DNA of 46,535 bases from Saccoglossus kowalevskii (taxonomy: Eukaryota; Hemichordata; Enteropneusta; Harrimaniidae), in NCBI RefSeq assembly GCF_000003605.2, contig NW_003108264.1, forward strand, positions 1-46,535, written 5' to 3'. This document shows, one piece after another, positions 11,641 to 25,013 of the stretch. The position numbers and the translations under genes were made by a program. The notes beneath the pieces were generated by a model. That model made no database searches. It worked only from the letters and a program-made list of their open reading frames with translations, and was not told the DNA's origin. The first letter of the stretch is position 1. Every line of letters begins with the position of its first letter.

Positions 11641-12591
11641 AAGCTCAGTCGGGCCTGGTTAGTTCTTGCATGGGAGACTGCCTGAGAAAACCAGCAAGAA
11701 TTTTTTTTTTGGTTTCATCACATACATATCAAACATATGAGACAATGTTCGTGCATCTTTTTTTCACTGTGATGTAAATTATTTTTAGTAGAAAAACATG
11801 GAAATTTAGGCATGTTTTCAAGTTCATTAAAATTTTTCCAATTTCTCTATTATTTTTGGAGATCAAGTTGGTGATGATGTCGGAACATAGTGGGGTTTGA
11901 CCTGTTAACGTACCGTGAAAAGTCGTACAAAGTGAACGCAAATTTGTGCAAAGTGATTTGGAAAGTTTGTAGATATATTTGTATGCTTGACCTAACTTGT
12001 TGGCATATAGAAACCCGCAGTTGTAAAGTCAAATAAATGATAAAAGCGAGATGAAACAGCCTATATAACCAGAGTATCACATGAGCTGACTGGCCGTAAA
12101 ATGATAGAAAACAGCCTGCAAAGTTGTAAAAGCGTGCGAAACGTTGGCGGAGTTACATGTATATTTAACTAAGTCATTGGAATGCCAACCCCGCAGTTAA
12201 ATTTCGAAAACATTAGTAAAAGTCAAGAAAATGCCAGATATATAAGCAGATTATTGCAACTGCAAACCGTAAATCGAAGACAAACTGCTTGCAAAGTTTT
12301 GAAAAACGATGGCAAAGTTTGTAGATTCGTTTGGGAATGTTAAATATGATATTAATTTGACGGGTTACATAGTCAAAAGTTCGAGAACGTAAAACAATAT
12401 TTCGTAAATTGCCGTTAAAGTAGTGTACTATTATTCGCAGCATGTAGAGGTCATAGGTCAATTCAAGAAGTTACTCGTACAAACGCTAGCAGGTTTAAAA
12501 CAGTGTCAAACATGAAATAGTCGCCAACTCGAGTATATTTCAAATTGCGTAAGCAGTAGTGTGGGTAGGTGAAGCGACAAAGTTTAAAGTC
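11641..12591 (+). repeat. Satellite unit 13 (CCTGG subfamily, indel-rich)
   Basis: 951 bp. The 5' half is a near copy of unit 12. At 12035-12215 there is a cluster of single-base losses in short A or T runs (gataaaagcg, gatgaaacagcc, gtaaaatgatag, tttaactaag, cattagtaaaag), which looks like sequencing error or a decayed stretch. Confidence 0.95.
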
Positions 12592-13550
12592 AGGCTCAAT
12601 CGGGCATGGTTAGTTCTTGCATGGGAGACTGCCTGAGAAAACCAGCTAGGATTTTTTTTTTGGTTTCATCATATACATATCAAACATATGAGACAATGTT
12701 CGTGGATCTTTTTTTCACTGTGATGTAAATTATTTTTAGTAGAAAAACATAAAAATTCAGGCGTGTTTTCAAGTTCATGAACATTTTTCCAATTTCTCTA
12801 TTATTTTTGGAGATCAAGTTGGTGATGATGTCGGCACATAGTGGGGTTTGACCTGTTAACGTAGCGTGAAAAGTCGTACAAAGTGAACGCTAAGTTGTGC
12901 AAAGTGATTGGAAAGTTTGTAGATCAATTTGTATGCTTGACCTAACTTGTTGGCATATAGAAACCCGCAATTGTAAAGTCAAATAAATGAATAAAAGCGA
13001 GATGGAAACAGCCTATATAACCTAAGTATCACATGAGCTGACTGACCGTAAAAATGATAGAAAACAGCATGCAAAGTTGGTAAAAGCGTGCGAAACGTTG
13101 GCGGAGTTACATGTATATTTAACCTAAGTCATTGGAATGCCAACCCCGCAGTTAAAATTTCGAAAACATTAAGTAAAAGTCAAGAAAATGCCAGATATAT
13201 AAGCAGATTATGGCAACTGCAAACCGCAAATCTAAAGACAAACTGCTTGCAAAAGTTTTGAAAAACGATTGCAAAGTTTGTATATTCGTTTGGAAAATGT
13301 TACATATGATATTATATTGACGGGTTCCATAGTCAAAAGCTCGAAAACGTAAAACAATATTTCGTAAATTGCCGTTAAAGTAACGTACTATTATTCGCAG
13401 CATTTAGAGGTCATAGGTCAATTCAAGAAGTTACTCTTACAAACGCTATCAGGATTAAAACAGTGTCGAACATGAAATAGTCGCCAGATCGGGCATATTT
13501 CGAATTGCGTAACTAGTAGTGTTGGTAGGTGAAGAGACAAAGTTTAAAGT
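12592..13550 (+). repeat. Satellite unit 14
   Basis: 959 bp. One of the more divergent copies: cataaaaattcaggcg, acgctaagttg, agatcaattt, and the first TATA-like motif followed by an altered ataacctaag. Single A insertions near 13156, 13233 and 13252. Confidence 0.96.
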
Positions 13551-14507
13551 CAAGCTCAATCGGCATGGTTAGTTCTTGCATGGGAGACTGCCTGAGAAAA
13601 CCAGCTAGGGATTTTTTTGTTTGTTTCATCACATACATATCACACATATGAGACAACGTTCGTGCATCTTTTTTTCACTGTAATGTCAATTATTTTTAGT
13701 AGAAAAACATGGAAATTTAGGCATGTTTTCAAGTTCATGAACATTTTTCCAATTTCTCTATTATTTTTGGAGATCAAGTTGGTGATGATGTCGGCACATA
13801 CTGGGGTTTGACCTGTTAACGTACCGTGAAAAGTCGTACAAAGTGAACGCAAAGTTGTGCAAAGTGATTGGAAAGTTTGTAGATATATTTGTATGCTTGA
13901 CCTAACTTGTTGGCATATAGAAACCCGCAGTTGTAAATTCAAATATATGAATATAAGCGAGATGAAAACAGCATATAATAGCAGAGTATCACATGAGCTG
14001 ACTGGCCGTATAAATGATAGAAAACAGCATGCAAATTTGGTAAAAGTGTTCGAAACTTTGGCGGAGTTACATGTATATTTAACCTAAGTCATTGGAATGC
14101 CAACCCCGCAGTTAAATTTCGAAAACATTAAGTAAAAGTCAAGAAAATGCCAGATACATAAGCAGATTATGGCAACTGCAAACCGCAATTCGAAGACAAA
14201 CTGCTTGCAAAATTTTGAAAAACGATTGCAAAGTTTGTAGATTCGTTTGGGAATGTTACATATGATATTATATTGACGGGTTCCATAGTCAAAAGTTCGA
14301 AAACGTAAAACAATATTTTGTAAATTGCCGTTAAATTAGCGTACTTTTATTCGCAGCATGTAGAGGTCATAGGTCAATTCAAGAAGTTACTCGTACAAAC
14401 GCTATCAGGTTTAAAACAGTGTCAAACATGAAATAGTCGCCAACTGGAGTATATTTCAAATTGCGCAACCAGTAGTTTTGGTAGGTGAAGAGACAAAGTA
14501 TAAAGTC
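13551..14507 (+). repeat. Satellite unit 15
   Basis: 957 bp. aatcggcatgg form of the 5S-like segment. Private changes cacacatatg, atatatgaatataagcg and atataatagcag. Confidence 0.96.
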
Positions 14508-15464
14508 AAGCTCTATCGGGCATGGTTAGTTCTTGCATGGGAGACTGCCTGAGAAAACCAGCTAGGGAATTTTTTTTTGGTTTCATCACATACATATCAA
14601 ACATATGAGACAACGTTCGTGCATCTTTTTTTCACTGTAATGTCAATTATTTTTAGTAGAAAAACATGGAAATTTAGGCATGTTTTCTAGTTCATGAACA
14701 TTTTTCCAATTTCTCTATTATTTTTGGAGATCAAGTTGGTGATGATGTCGGCACATAGTGGGGTTTGACCTGTTAACGTACCGTGAAAAGTCATACAAAG
14801 TGAACGCAAAGTTGTGCAAAGTGATTGGAAAGTTTGTAGATATATTTGTATGCTTGACCTAACTTGTTGGTATATAGAAACCCGCAGTTGTAAAGTCAAA
14901 TAAATGAATAAAAGCGAGATGAAAACAGCCTATATAAGCAGAGTATCACATGAGCTGACTGGCCGTAAAAATGATAGAAAACAGCATGCAAAGTTGGTAA
15001 AAGTGTTCGAAACGTTGGCGGAGTTACATGTATATTTAACCTAAGTCATTGGAATGCCAACCCCGCAGTTAAATTTCGAAAACATTAAGTAATTGTCTGG
15101 AAAATGCCAGATATATAAGCAGATTATCGCAACTGCAAACCGCAAATCAAAGACAAACTGCTTGCAAAGTTTTGAAAAACGATTGCAAAGTTTGTAGATT
15201 CGTTTGGGAATGTTACATATGATATTATATTGACGGGTTCCATAGTCAAAAGTTAGAAAACGTAAAACAATATTTCGTAAATTGCCGTTAAAGTAGCGAA
15301 CTATTATTCGCAGCATGTAGAGGTCATAGGTCAATTCAAGAAGTTACTCGTACAAACGCTATCAGGTTTAAAACAGTGTCAAACATGAAATAGTCGCCAG
15401 ATCGAGTATATTTAACATTGCGTAACCAGTAGTGTTGGTAGGTGAAGAGACAAAGTATAAAGTC
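14508..15464 (+). repeat. Satellite unit 16 (CTCTATC subfamily)
   Basis: 957 bp. ctctatcggg replaces ctcaatcggg, preceded by agtagttttgg and gtataaagtc. The 3' half has aattgtctgg and gcgaactatt. Confidence 0.96.
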
Positions 15465-16419
15465 CAGCTCTATCGGGCATGGTTAGTTCTTGCATGGGAG
15501 ACTGCCTGAGAAAACCAGCTAGGGTATTTTTTTTTGGTTTCATCACATACATATCAAACATATGAGACAACGTTCGCGCATCTTTTTTCACTGTAATGTC
15601 AATTATTTTTAGTAGAAAAACATGGGAATTTAGGCATGTTTTCAAGTTCATGAACATTTTTCCAATTTCTCTATTATTTTTGGAGATCAAGTTGGTGATG
15701 ATGTCGGCTCATAGTGGGGTTTGACCTGTTAACGAACAGTGAAAAGTCGTACAAAGTGAACGCAAAGTTGTGCAAAGTGATTGGAAAGTTTGTAGATATA
15801 TTTGTATGCTTGACCTAACTTGTTGGCATATAGAAACCCGCAGTTGTAAAGTCAAATAACTGAATAAAAGCGAGATGAAAACAGCCTATATAAGCAGAGT
15901 ATCACATGAGCTGACTGGCCGTAAAAATGATAGAAAACAGCATGCAAAGTTGTTAAAAGTGTTCGAAACGTTGGCGGAGTTACATGTATATTTAACCTAA
16001 GTCATTGGAATGCCAACCCCGCAGTTAAATTTTGAAAACATTAAGTAATTGTCTGGAAAATGCCAGATATATAAGCAGATTATCGCAACTGCAAACCGCA
16101 AATCAAAGACAAACTGCTTGCAAAGTTTTGAAAAACGATTGCAAAGTTTGTAGATTCGTTTGGGAATGTTACATATGATATTATATTGACGGGTTCCATA
16201 GTCAAAAGTTCGAAAACGTAAAACAATACTTTGTAAATTGCCGTTAAATTACCGTACTATTATTTGCAGCATGAGGAGGTCATAGGTCAATTCAAGAAGT
16301 TACTCGTACAAACGCTATCAGGTTTAAAACAGTGTCAAACATGAAATAGTCGCCAGATCGAGTATATTTAACATTACGTAACCAGTAGTGTTGGTAGTGA
16401 AGAGACAAAGTATAAAGTC
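15465..16419 (+). repeat. Satellite unit 17 (CTCTATC subfamily)
   Basis: 955 bp. Carries gttcgcgcatc, catgggaattt, cggctcatag and aaattaccgtac. The block is repeated in unit 21, 4 units away. Confidence 0.96.
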
Positions 16420-17375
16420 AAGCTCTATCGGGCATGGTTAGTTCTTGCATGGGAGACTGCCTGAGAAACCAGCTAAGGGAATTTTTTTTTGGTTTCTTCA
16501 CCTACTTATCAAACATATTAAACAACGTTCGTGCATCTTTTTTCACTGTAATGTCAATTATTTTTAGTAAAAACACATGGAAATTTAAGCATGTTTTCAA
16601 GTTCATGAACATTTTTCCAATTTCTCTGTTATTTTTGGAGATCAAGTTGGTGATGATGTCGGCACATAGTGGGGTTTGACCTGTTAACGTAGCGTGAAAT
16701 TTCCTCCAAAGTGAACGCAAAGTTGTGCAAAGTGATTGGAAAGTTTGTAGATATATTTGTATGCTTGACCTAACTTGTTGGCATATAGAAACCCGCAGTT
16801 GTAAAGCCAAATAAATGACTAAAAGCGAGATGAAAGCAGCCTATATAAGCAGAGTATCACATGAGCTGACTGACCGTAAAAATGATAGAAAACAGCATGC
16901 AAAGTTGGTAAAAGCGTGCGAAACTTTGGCGGAGTTACATGTATATTTAACCTAAGTCATTGGAATGCCAACCCCGCAGTTAAATTTCGAAAACATTAAG
17001 TAATAGTCAAGAAAATGACAGATATAGAAGCAGATTACGGCAACTGCAAACCGAAAATCGAAGACAAACTGCTTGCAAAGTTTTGAAAAACGATTGCAAA
17101 GTTTGTAGATTCGTTTGGGAATGTTACATATGATATTATATTGACGGGTTCCATAGTCAAAAGTTCGAAAACGTAAAACAATATTTCGTAAATTGCCGTT
17201 AAAGTAGCGTACTATTATTCGCAACATGTAGAGGTCATAGGTCAATTTAAGAAGTTACTCGTACAAACGCTATCAGGTTTAAAACAGTGTCAAACATGAA
17301 ATAGTCGCCAACGTGAGTATATTTCAAATTGCGTAAGCAGTAGTGTGGGTAGGTGAAGAGACAAAGTTTAAAGTC
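16420..17375 (+). repeat. Satellite unit 18 (CTCTATC subfamily)
   Basis: 956 bp. The flank reads gagaaaccagctaaggg. Several private changes: cttcacctacttatc, attaaacaac, atttcctcc, atgactaaaag. Confidence 0.96.
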
Positions 17376-18333
17376 AAGCTCAGTCGGGCCTGGTTATTTC
17401 TTGCATGGGAGACTGCCTGAGAAAACCAGCTAGGGAATTTTTTTTTTGGTTTCATCACATACATATCAAACATATGAGACAACGTTCGTGCATCTTTTTT
17501 TCACTGTAATGTCAATTATTTTTTGTAGAAAAACATGGAAATTTAGGCATGTTTTCAAGTTCCTGAACATTTTTCCAATTTCTCTATTATTTTTGGAGAT
17601 CAAGTTGGTGATGATGTTGGCACATAGTGGGGTTTGACCTGTTAACGTAGCGTGAAATTTCGTACAAAGTGAACGCAAAGTTGTGCAAAGTGATTGGAAA
17701 GTTTGTAGATATATTTGTATGCTTGACCTAACTTGTTGGCATATAGAAACCCGCGGTTGTAAAGTCAAATAAATGACTAAAAGCGAGATGAAAACAGCCT
17801 ATATAAGCAGAGTATCACATGAGCTGACTGACCGTAAAAATGATAGAAAACAGCATGCAAAGTTGGTAAAAGCGTGTGAAACTTTGGCGGAGTTACATGT
17901 ATATTTAACCTAAGTCATTGGAATGCCAACCCCGCAGTTAAATTTCGAAAACATTAAGTAAAAGTCAAGAAAATGCAAGATACATAAGCAGATTATGGCA
18001 ACTGCAAACCGCAATTCGAAGACAAACTGCTTGCAAAGTTTTGAAAAACGATTGCAAAGTTTGTAGATTCGTTTGGGAATGTTACATATGATATTATATT
18101 GACGGGTTCCATAGTCAAAAGTTCGAAAACGTAAAACAATACTTTGTAAATTGCCGTTAAATTAGCGTACTATTATTCGCAGCATGTAGAGGTCATAGGT
18201 CAATTCAAGAAGTTACCCGTACAAACGCTATCAGGTTTAAAACAGTGTCAAACATGAAATAGTCGCCAGAACGAGTATATTTCAAATTGCGTAACCAGTA
18301 GTGTTGGTAGGTGAAGAGACAAAGTTTAAAGTC
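17376..18333 (+). repeat. Satellite unit 19 (CCTGG subfamily)
   Basis: 958 bp. CCTGG-type segment but with ggttatttc. The 3' half (atgcaagatac, cgcaattcg, gttacccgtac, gccagaacgag) is repeated in unit 40. Confidence 0.96.
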
Positions 18334-19290
18334 AAGCTCAATCGGGCATGGTTAGTTCTTGCATGGGAGACTGCCTGAGAAAACCAGCTAGGGAAATTTT
18401 TGTTTGTTTCATCACATACATATCAAACATATGAGACAACGTTCGTGCATCTTTTTTTCACTGTAATGTCAATTATTTTTAGTAGAAAAACATGGAAATT
18501 TAGGCATGTTTTCAAGTTCATGTACATTTTTCCAATTTCTCTATTATTTTTGGAGATCAAGTTGGTGATGATGTCGGCACATAGTGGGGTTTGACCTGTT
18601 AACGTACCGTGAAAAGTCATACAAAGTGAACGCAAAGTTGTGCAAAGTGATTGGAAAGTTTGTAGATATATTTGTATGCTTGACCTAACTTGTTGGTATA
18701 TAGAAACCCGCAGTTGTAAAGTCAAATAAATGAATAAAAGCGAGATGAAAACAGCCTATATAAGCAGAGTATCACATGAGCTGACTGGCCGTATAAATGA
18801 TAGAAAACAGCATGCAAAGTTGTTAAAAGTGTTCGAAACTTTGGCGGAGTTACATGTATATTTAACCTAAGTCATTGGAATGCCAACCCCGCAGTTAAAT
18901 TTCGAAAACATTAAGTAATTGTCTGGAAAATGCCAGATATATAAGCAGATTATCGCAACTGCAAACCGCAAATCAAAGACAAACTGCTTGCAAAGTTTTG
19001 AAAAACGATTGCAAAGTTTGTAGATTCGTTTGGGAATGTTACATATGATATTATATTGACGGGTTCCATAGTCAAAAGTTAGAAAACGTAAAACAATATT
19101 TCGTAAATTGCCGTTAAAGTAGCGAACTATTATTCGCAGCATGTAGAGGTCATAGGTCAATTCAAGAAGTTACTCGTACAAACGCTATCAGGTTTAAAAC
19201 AGTGTCAAACATGAAATAGTCGCCAACTCGAGTGTATTTCAAATTGCGTAACCAGTAGTTTTGGTAGGTGAAGAGACAAAGTATAAAGTC
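18334..19290 (+). repeat. Satellite unit 20
   Basis: 957 bp. The T-run is short and broken (gaaatttttgtttgtttc), as in unit 41. catgtacattt and gtcatac follow. The 3' half is of the aattgtctgg / gcgaactatt group. Confidence 0.96.
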
Positions 19291-20247
19291 AAGCTCTATC
19301 GGGCATGGTTAGTTCTTGCATGGGAGACTGCCTGAGAAAACCAGCTAGGGAATTTTTTTTTGGTTTCATCACATACATATCAAACATATGAGACAACGTT
19401 CGCGCATCTTTTTTTCACTGTAATGTCAATTATTTTTAGTAGAAAAACATGGGAATTTAGGCATGTTTTCAAGTTCATGAACATTTTTCCAATTTCTCTA
19501 TTATTTTTGGAGATCAAGTTGGTGATGATGTCGGCACATAGTGGGGTTTGACCTGTTAACGAACCGTGAAAAGTCGTACAAAGTGAACGCAAAGTTGTGC
19601 AAAGTGATTGGAAAGTTTGTAGATATATTTGTATGCTTGACCTAACTTGTTGGCATATAGAAACCCGCAGTTGTAAAGTCAAATAAATGAATAAAAGCGA
19701 GATGAAAACAGCCTATATAAGCAGAGTATCACATGAGCTGACTGGCCGTAAAAATGATAGAAAACAGCATGCAAAGTTGTTAAAAGTGTTCGAAACGTTG
19801 GCGGAGTTACATGTATATTTAACCTAAGTCATTGGAATGCCAACCCCGCAGTTAAATTTCGAAAACATTAAGTAATTGTCTGGAAAATGCCAGATATATA
19901 AGCAGATTATCGCAACTGCAAACCGCAAATCAAAGACAAACTGCTTGCAAAGTTTTGAAAAACGATTGCAAAGTTTGTAGATTCGTTTGGGAATGTTACA
20001 TATGATATTATATTGACGGGTTCCATAGTCAAAAGTTCGAAAACGTAAAACAATACTTTGTAAATTGCCGTTAAATTACCGTACTATTATTCGCAGCATG
20101 TAGAGGTCATAGGTCAATTCAAGAAGTTACTCGTACAAACGCTATCAGGTTTAAAACAGTGTCAAACATGAAATAGTCGCCAGATCGAGTATATTTAACA
20201 TTGCGTAACCAGTAGTGTTGGTAGGTGAAGAGACAAAGTATAAAGTC
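19291..20247 (+). repeat. Satellite unit 21 (CTCTATC subfamily)
   Basis: 957 bp. gttcgcgcatc, catgggaattt, acgaaccgtg and aaattaccgtac make it the close partner of unit 17. Confidence 0.96.
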
Positions 20248-21194
20248 AAGCACTATCGGGCATGGTTAGTTCTTGCATGGGAGACTGCCTGAGAAAACCA
20301 GCTAGGGAATTTTTTTTTGGTTTCATCACATACATATCAAACATATGAGACAACGTTCGCGCATCTTTTTTCACTGTAATGTCAATTATTTTTAGTAGAA
20401 AAACATGGAAATTTAGGCATGTTTTCAAGTTCATGAACATTTTTCCAATTTCTCTATTATTTTTGGAGATCAAGTTGGTGATGATGTCGGCACATAGTGG
20501 GGTTTGACCTGTTAACGAACCGTGAAAAGTCGTACAAAGTGAACGCAAAGTTGTGCAAAGTGATTGGAAAGTTTGTAGATATATTTGTATGCTTGACCTA
20601 ACTTGTTGGCATATAGAAACCCGCAGTTGTAAAGTCAAATAAATGAATAAAAGCGAGATGAAAACAGCCTATATAAGCAGAGTATTACATGAGCTGACTG
20701 GCCGTAAAAATGATAGAAAACAGCATGCAAAGTTGGTAAAAGTGTTCGAAAAGTTGACGGAGTTACATGTATATTTAACCTAAGTCATTGGAATGCCAAC
20801 CCCGCAGTTAAATTTCGAAAACATTAAGTAAAAGTCAAGAAAATGCCAGATATATAAGCAGATTATGGCAACTGCAAACCGAAAAAACTGCTTGCAAAGT
20901 TTTGAAAAACGATTGCAAAGTTTGTAGATTCGTTTGGGAATGTTACATATGATATTATATTGATGGGTTCCATAGTCAAAAGTTAGAAAACGTAAAACAA
21001 TATTTCGTAAATTGCCGTTAAAGTAGCGAACTATTATTCGCAGAATGTAGAGGTCATAGGTCAATTCAAGAAGTTACTCGTACAAACGCTGTCAGGTTTA
21101 AAACAGTGTCAAACATGAAATAGTCGCCAGATCGAGCATATTTCAAATTGCGCAAGCAGTAGTGTTGGTAGGTGAATAGACAAAGTTTAAAGTC
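20248..21194 (+). repeat. Satellite unit 22 (9-bp deletion)
   Basis: 947 bp. cactatcggg form. In the third 182-bp subunit, 9 bases are missing at about 20885 (gaaaaaactgcttg). Also aaaagttgacgg and cagaatgtag. Confidence 0.96.
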
Positions 21195-22145
21195 AATCTC
21201 AATCGGGCATGGTTAGTTCTTGCATGGGAGACTGCCTGAGAAAACCAGCTAGGGAATTTTTTTTGGTTTCATCACATACATATCAAACATATGAGACAAC
21301 GTTCGTGCATCTTTTTTTCACTGTAATGTCAATTATTTTTAGTAGAAAAACATGGAAATTTAGGCATGTTTTCAAGTTCATGAACTTTTTTCCAATTTCT
21401 CTGTTATTTTTGGAGATCAAGTTGGTGATGATGTTGGCACATAGTGGGGTTTGACCTGTTAACGTAGCGTGAAATTTCGTACAAAGTGAACGCAAAGTTG
21501 TGCAAAGTGATTGGAAAGTTTGTAGACATATTTGTATGCTTGACCTAAATTGTTGGCATATAGAAACCCGCAGTTGTAAAGTCAAATAAATGAATAAAAG
21601 CGAGATGAAAACAGCCTATATAAGCAGAGTATCACATGAGCTGACTGACCGTAAAAATGATAGAAAACAGCATGCAAACTTGGTAAAAGCGAGCGAAACG
21701 TTGGCGGAGTTTCATGTATATTTAACCTAAGTCATTGGAATGCCAACCCCGCAGTTAAATTTCGAAAACATTAAGTAATAGTCAAGAAAATGCCAGATAT
21801 AGAAGCAGATTATGGCAACTGCAAACCGAAAATCGAAGACAAACTGCTTGCAAAGTTTGAAAACGATTGCAAAATTTGTAGATTCGTTTGGGAATGTTAC
21901 ATATGATATATATGACGGGTTCCATAGTCAAAAGTTCGAAAACGTAAAACAATATTCGTAAAGTGCAGTTAAAGTAGCGTACTATTATTCGCAGCATGTA
22001 GAGGTCATAGGTCAATTCAAGAAGTTACTCGTACAAACGCTATCAGGTTTAAAACAGTGTCAAACATGAAATAGTCGCCAGATCGAGCATATTTCAAATT
22101 GCGTAAGCAGCAGTGTTGGTAGGTGAAGAGACAAAGTTTAAAGTC
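21195..22145 (+). repeat. Satellite unit 23
   Basis: 951 bp. gtgaatagac and aatctcaatc precede and begin the segment. gaacttttttcc, atgttggcac and ctaaattg follow. A 2-bp shorter gatatatatgacggg at about 21905 and small losses at 21855-21960. Confidence 0.96.
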
Positions 22146-23101
22146 AAGCTCAATCGGGCATGGTTAGTTCTTGCATTGGAGACTGCCTGAGAAAACCAGC
22201 TAGGGAATTTTTTTTTGGTTTCATCACATACATATCAAACATATGAGACAACGTTCGTGCATCTTTTTTTCACTATAATGTCAATTTTTTTTGTAGAAAA
22301 ACATGGAATTTTAGGCATGTTTTCAAGTTCATGAACATTTTTCCAATTTCTCTGTTATTTTTGGAGATCAAGTTGGTGATGATGTCGGCACATGGTGGGG
22401 TTTGACCTGTTAACGTACCGTGAAAAGTCGTACAAAGTGTACGCAAAGTTGTGCAAAGTGATTGGAAAGTTTGTAGATATATTTGTATGCTTGACCTAAC
22501 TTGTTGGCATATAGAAACCCGCAGTTGTAAAGTCAAATAAATGAATAAAAGCGAGATGAAAACAGCCTATATAAGCATAGTATCACATGAGCTGACTGAC
22601 CGTAAAAATGATAGAAAACAGCATGCAAAGTTGGTAAAAGCGTGAGAAACGTTGGCGGAGTTACATATATATTTAACCTAAGTCATTGGAATGCCAACCC
22701 CGCAGTTAAATTTCGAAAACATTAAGTAAAAGTCAAGAAAATGCCAGATATATAAGCAGATTATGGCAACGGCAAACCGAAAATCGAAGACAAACTGTTT
22801 GCAAAGTTTCGAAAAACGATTGCAAAATTTGTAGATTCGTTTGGGAATGTTACATATGATATTATATTGACGGGTTCCATAGTCAAAAGTTCGAAAACGT
22901 AAAACAATATTTCGTAAATTGCCGTTAAAGTAGCGTACTATTATTCGCAGCATGTAGAGGTCATAGGTCAATTCAAGAAGTTACTCGTACAAACGCTATC
23001 AGGTTTAAAACAGTGTCAAACATGAAATAGTCGCCAGATCGAGCATATTTCAAATTGCGTAAGCAGTAGTGTTGGTAGGTGAATAGACAAAGTTTAAAGT
23101 C
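22146..23101 (+). repeat. Satellite unit 24
   Basis: 956 bp. The 5S-like box C reads gcattggag, a private change. Also aattttttttgtag, cacatggtgggg, gtgtacgc and a first TATA-like motif ending agcatag. Confidence 0.96.
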
Positions 23102-24056
23102 AATCTCAATCGGGCATGGTTAGTTCTTGCATGGGAGACTGCCTGAGAAAACCAGCTAGGGAATTTTTTTTTGGTTTCATCACATACATATCAAACATAT
23201 GAGACAACGTTCGTGCATCTTTTTTTCACTGTAATGTCAATTATTTTTAGTAGAAAAACATGAAAATTTAGGCATGTTTTCAAGTTCATGAACTTTTTTC
23301 CAATTTCTCTGTTATTTTTGGAGATCAAGTTGGTGATGATGTCGGCACATAGAGGGGTTTGACCTGTTAACGTAGCGTGAAAAGTCGTACAAAGTGAACG
23401 CAAAGTTGTGCAAAGTGATTGGATAGTTTGTAGATATATTTGTATGCTTGACCTAAATTGTTGGCATATAGAAACCCGCAGTTGTAAAGTCAAATAAATG
23501 AATAAAAGCGAGATGAAAACAGCCTATATAAGCAGAGTATCACATGAGCTGACTGACCGTAAAAATGATAGAAAACAGCATGCAAAATTGGTAAAAGCGT
23601 GCGAAACGTTGGCGGAGTTACATGTATATTTAACCTAAGTCATTGGAATGTCAACCCCGCAGTTAAATTTCGAAAACATTAAGTAAAAGTCAAGAAAATG
23701 CCAGATATATAAGCAGATTATGGCAACTGCAAACCAAATCGAAGACAAACTGCTTGCAAAGTTTTGAAAACCGATTGCAAAGTTTGTAGATTCGTTTGGG
23801 AATGTTACATATGATATTATATTGACGGGTTCCATAGTCAAAAGTTCGAAAACGTAAAACAATATTTCGTAAATTGCCGTTAAAGTAGCGTACTATTATT
23901 CGCAGCATGTAGAGGTCATAGGTCAATTCAAGAAGTTACTCGTACAAACGCTATCAGGTTTAAAACAGTGTCAAACATGAAATAGTCGCCAGATCGAGCA
24001 TATTTCAAATTGCGTAAGCAGTAGTGTTGGTTGGTGAAGAGATAAAGTTTAAAGTC
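23102..24056 (+). repeat. Satellite unit 25
   Basis: 955 bp. aatctcaatc form. cacatagagggg and ctaaattg match unit 8, and atgtcaacccc and aaaccaaatcg match unit 7. Confidence 0.96.
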
Positions 24057-25013
24057 AAGCTCAATCGGGCATGGTTAGTTCTTGCATGGGAGACTGCCTG
24101 AGAAAACCAGCTAGGGAAATTTTTTTTGGTTTCATCACATACATATCAAACATATTAGACAACGTTCGTGCATCTTTTTTCACTGTAATGTCAATTATTT
24201 TTAGTAGAAACACACGGAAATTTAGGCATGTTTTCAAGTTCATGAACATTTTTCCAATTTCTCTGTTATTTTTGGAGATCAAGTTGGTGATGATGTCGGC
24301 ACATAGTGGGGGTTTGACCTGTTAACGTAGCGTGAAAAGTCGTACAAAGTGAACGCAAAGTTGTGCAAAGTGATTGGAAAGTTTGTAGATATATTTGTAT
24401 GCTTGACCTAAATTGTTGGCATATAGAAACCCGCAGTTGTAAAGTCAAATAAATGAATAAAAGCGAGATGAAAACAGCCTATATAAGCAGAGTATCACAT
24501 GAGCTGACTGACCGTAAAAATGATAGAAAACAGCATGCAAAGTTGGTAAAAGTGTTCGAAACGTTGGCGGAGTTTCATGTATATTTAACCTAAGTCATTG
24601 GAATGCCAACCACGCAGTTAAATTTCGAAAACATTAAGTAAAAGTCAAGAAAATGCTAGATATATAAGCAGATTATGACAACTGCAAACCGAAAATCGAA
24701 GACAAACTGCTTGCAAAGTTTTGAAAAACGATTGCAAAGTTTGTAGATTCGTTTGGGAATGTTACACATGATATTATATTGACGGGTTCCATAGTCAAAA
24801 GTTCGAAAACGTAAAACAATATTTCGTAAATTGCCGTTAAAGTAGCGTACTATTATTCGCAGCATGTAGAGGTCATAGGTCAATTCAAGAAGTTACTCGT
24901 AAAAACGCTATCAGGTTTAAAACAGTGTCAAACATGAAATAGTCGCCAGATCGAGCATATTTCAAATTGCGTAAGCAGTAGTGTTGGTAGGTGAATAGAC
25001 AAAGTTTAAAGTC
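24057..25013 (+). repeat. Satellite unit 26
   Basis: 957 bp. attagacaac, cacacggaaatt and an extra G in agtgggggttt. Private changes aaccacgcag, atgctagat and acacatgat. Confidence 0.96.
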
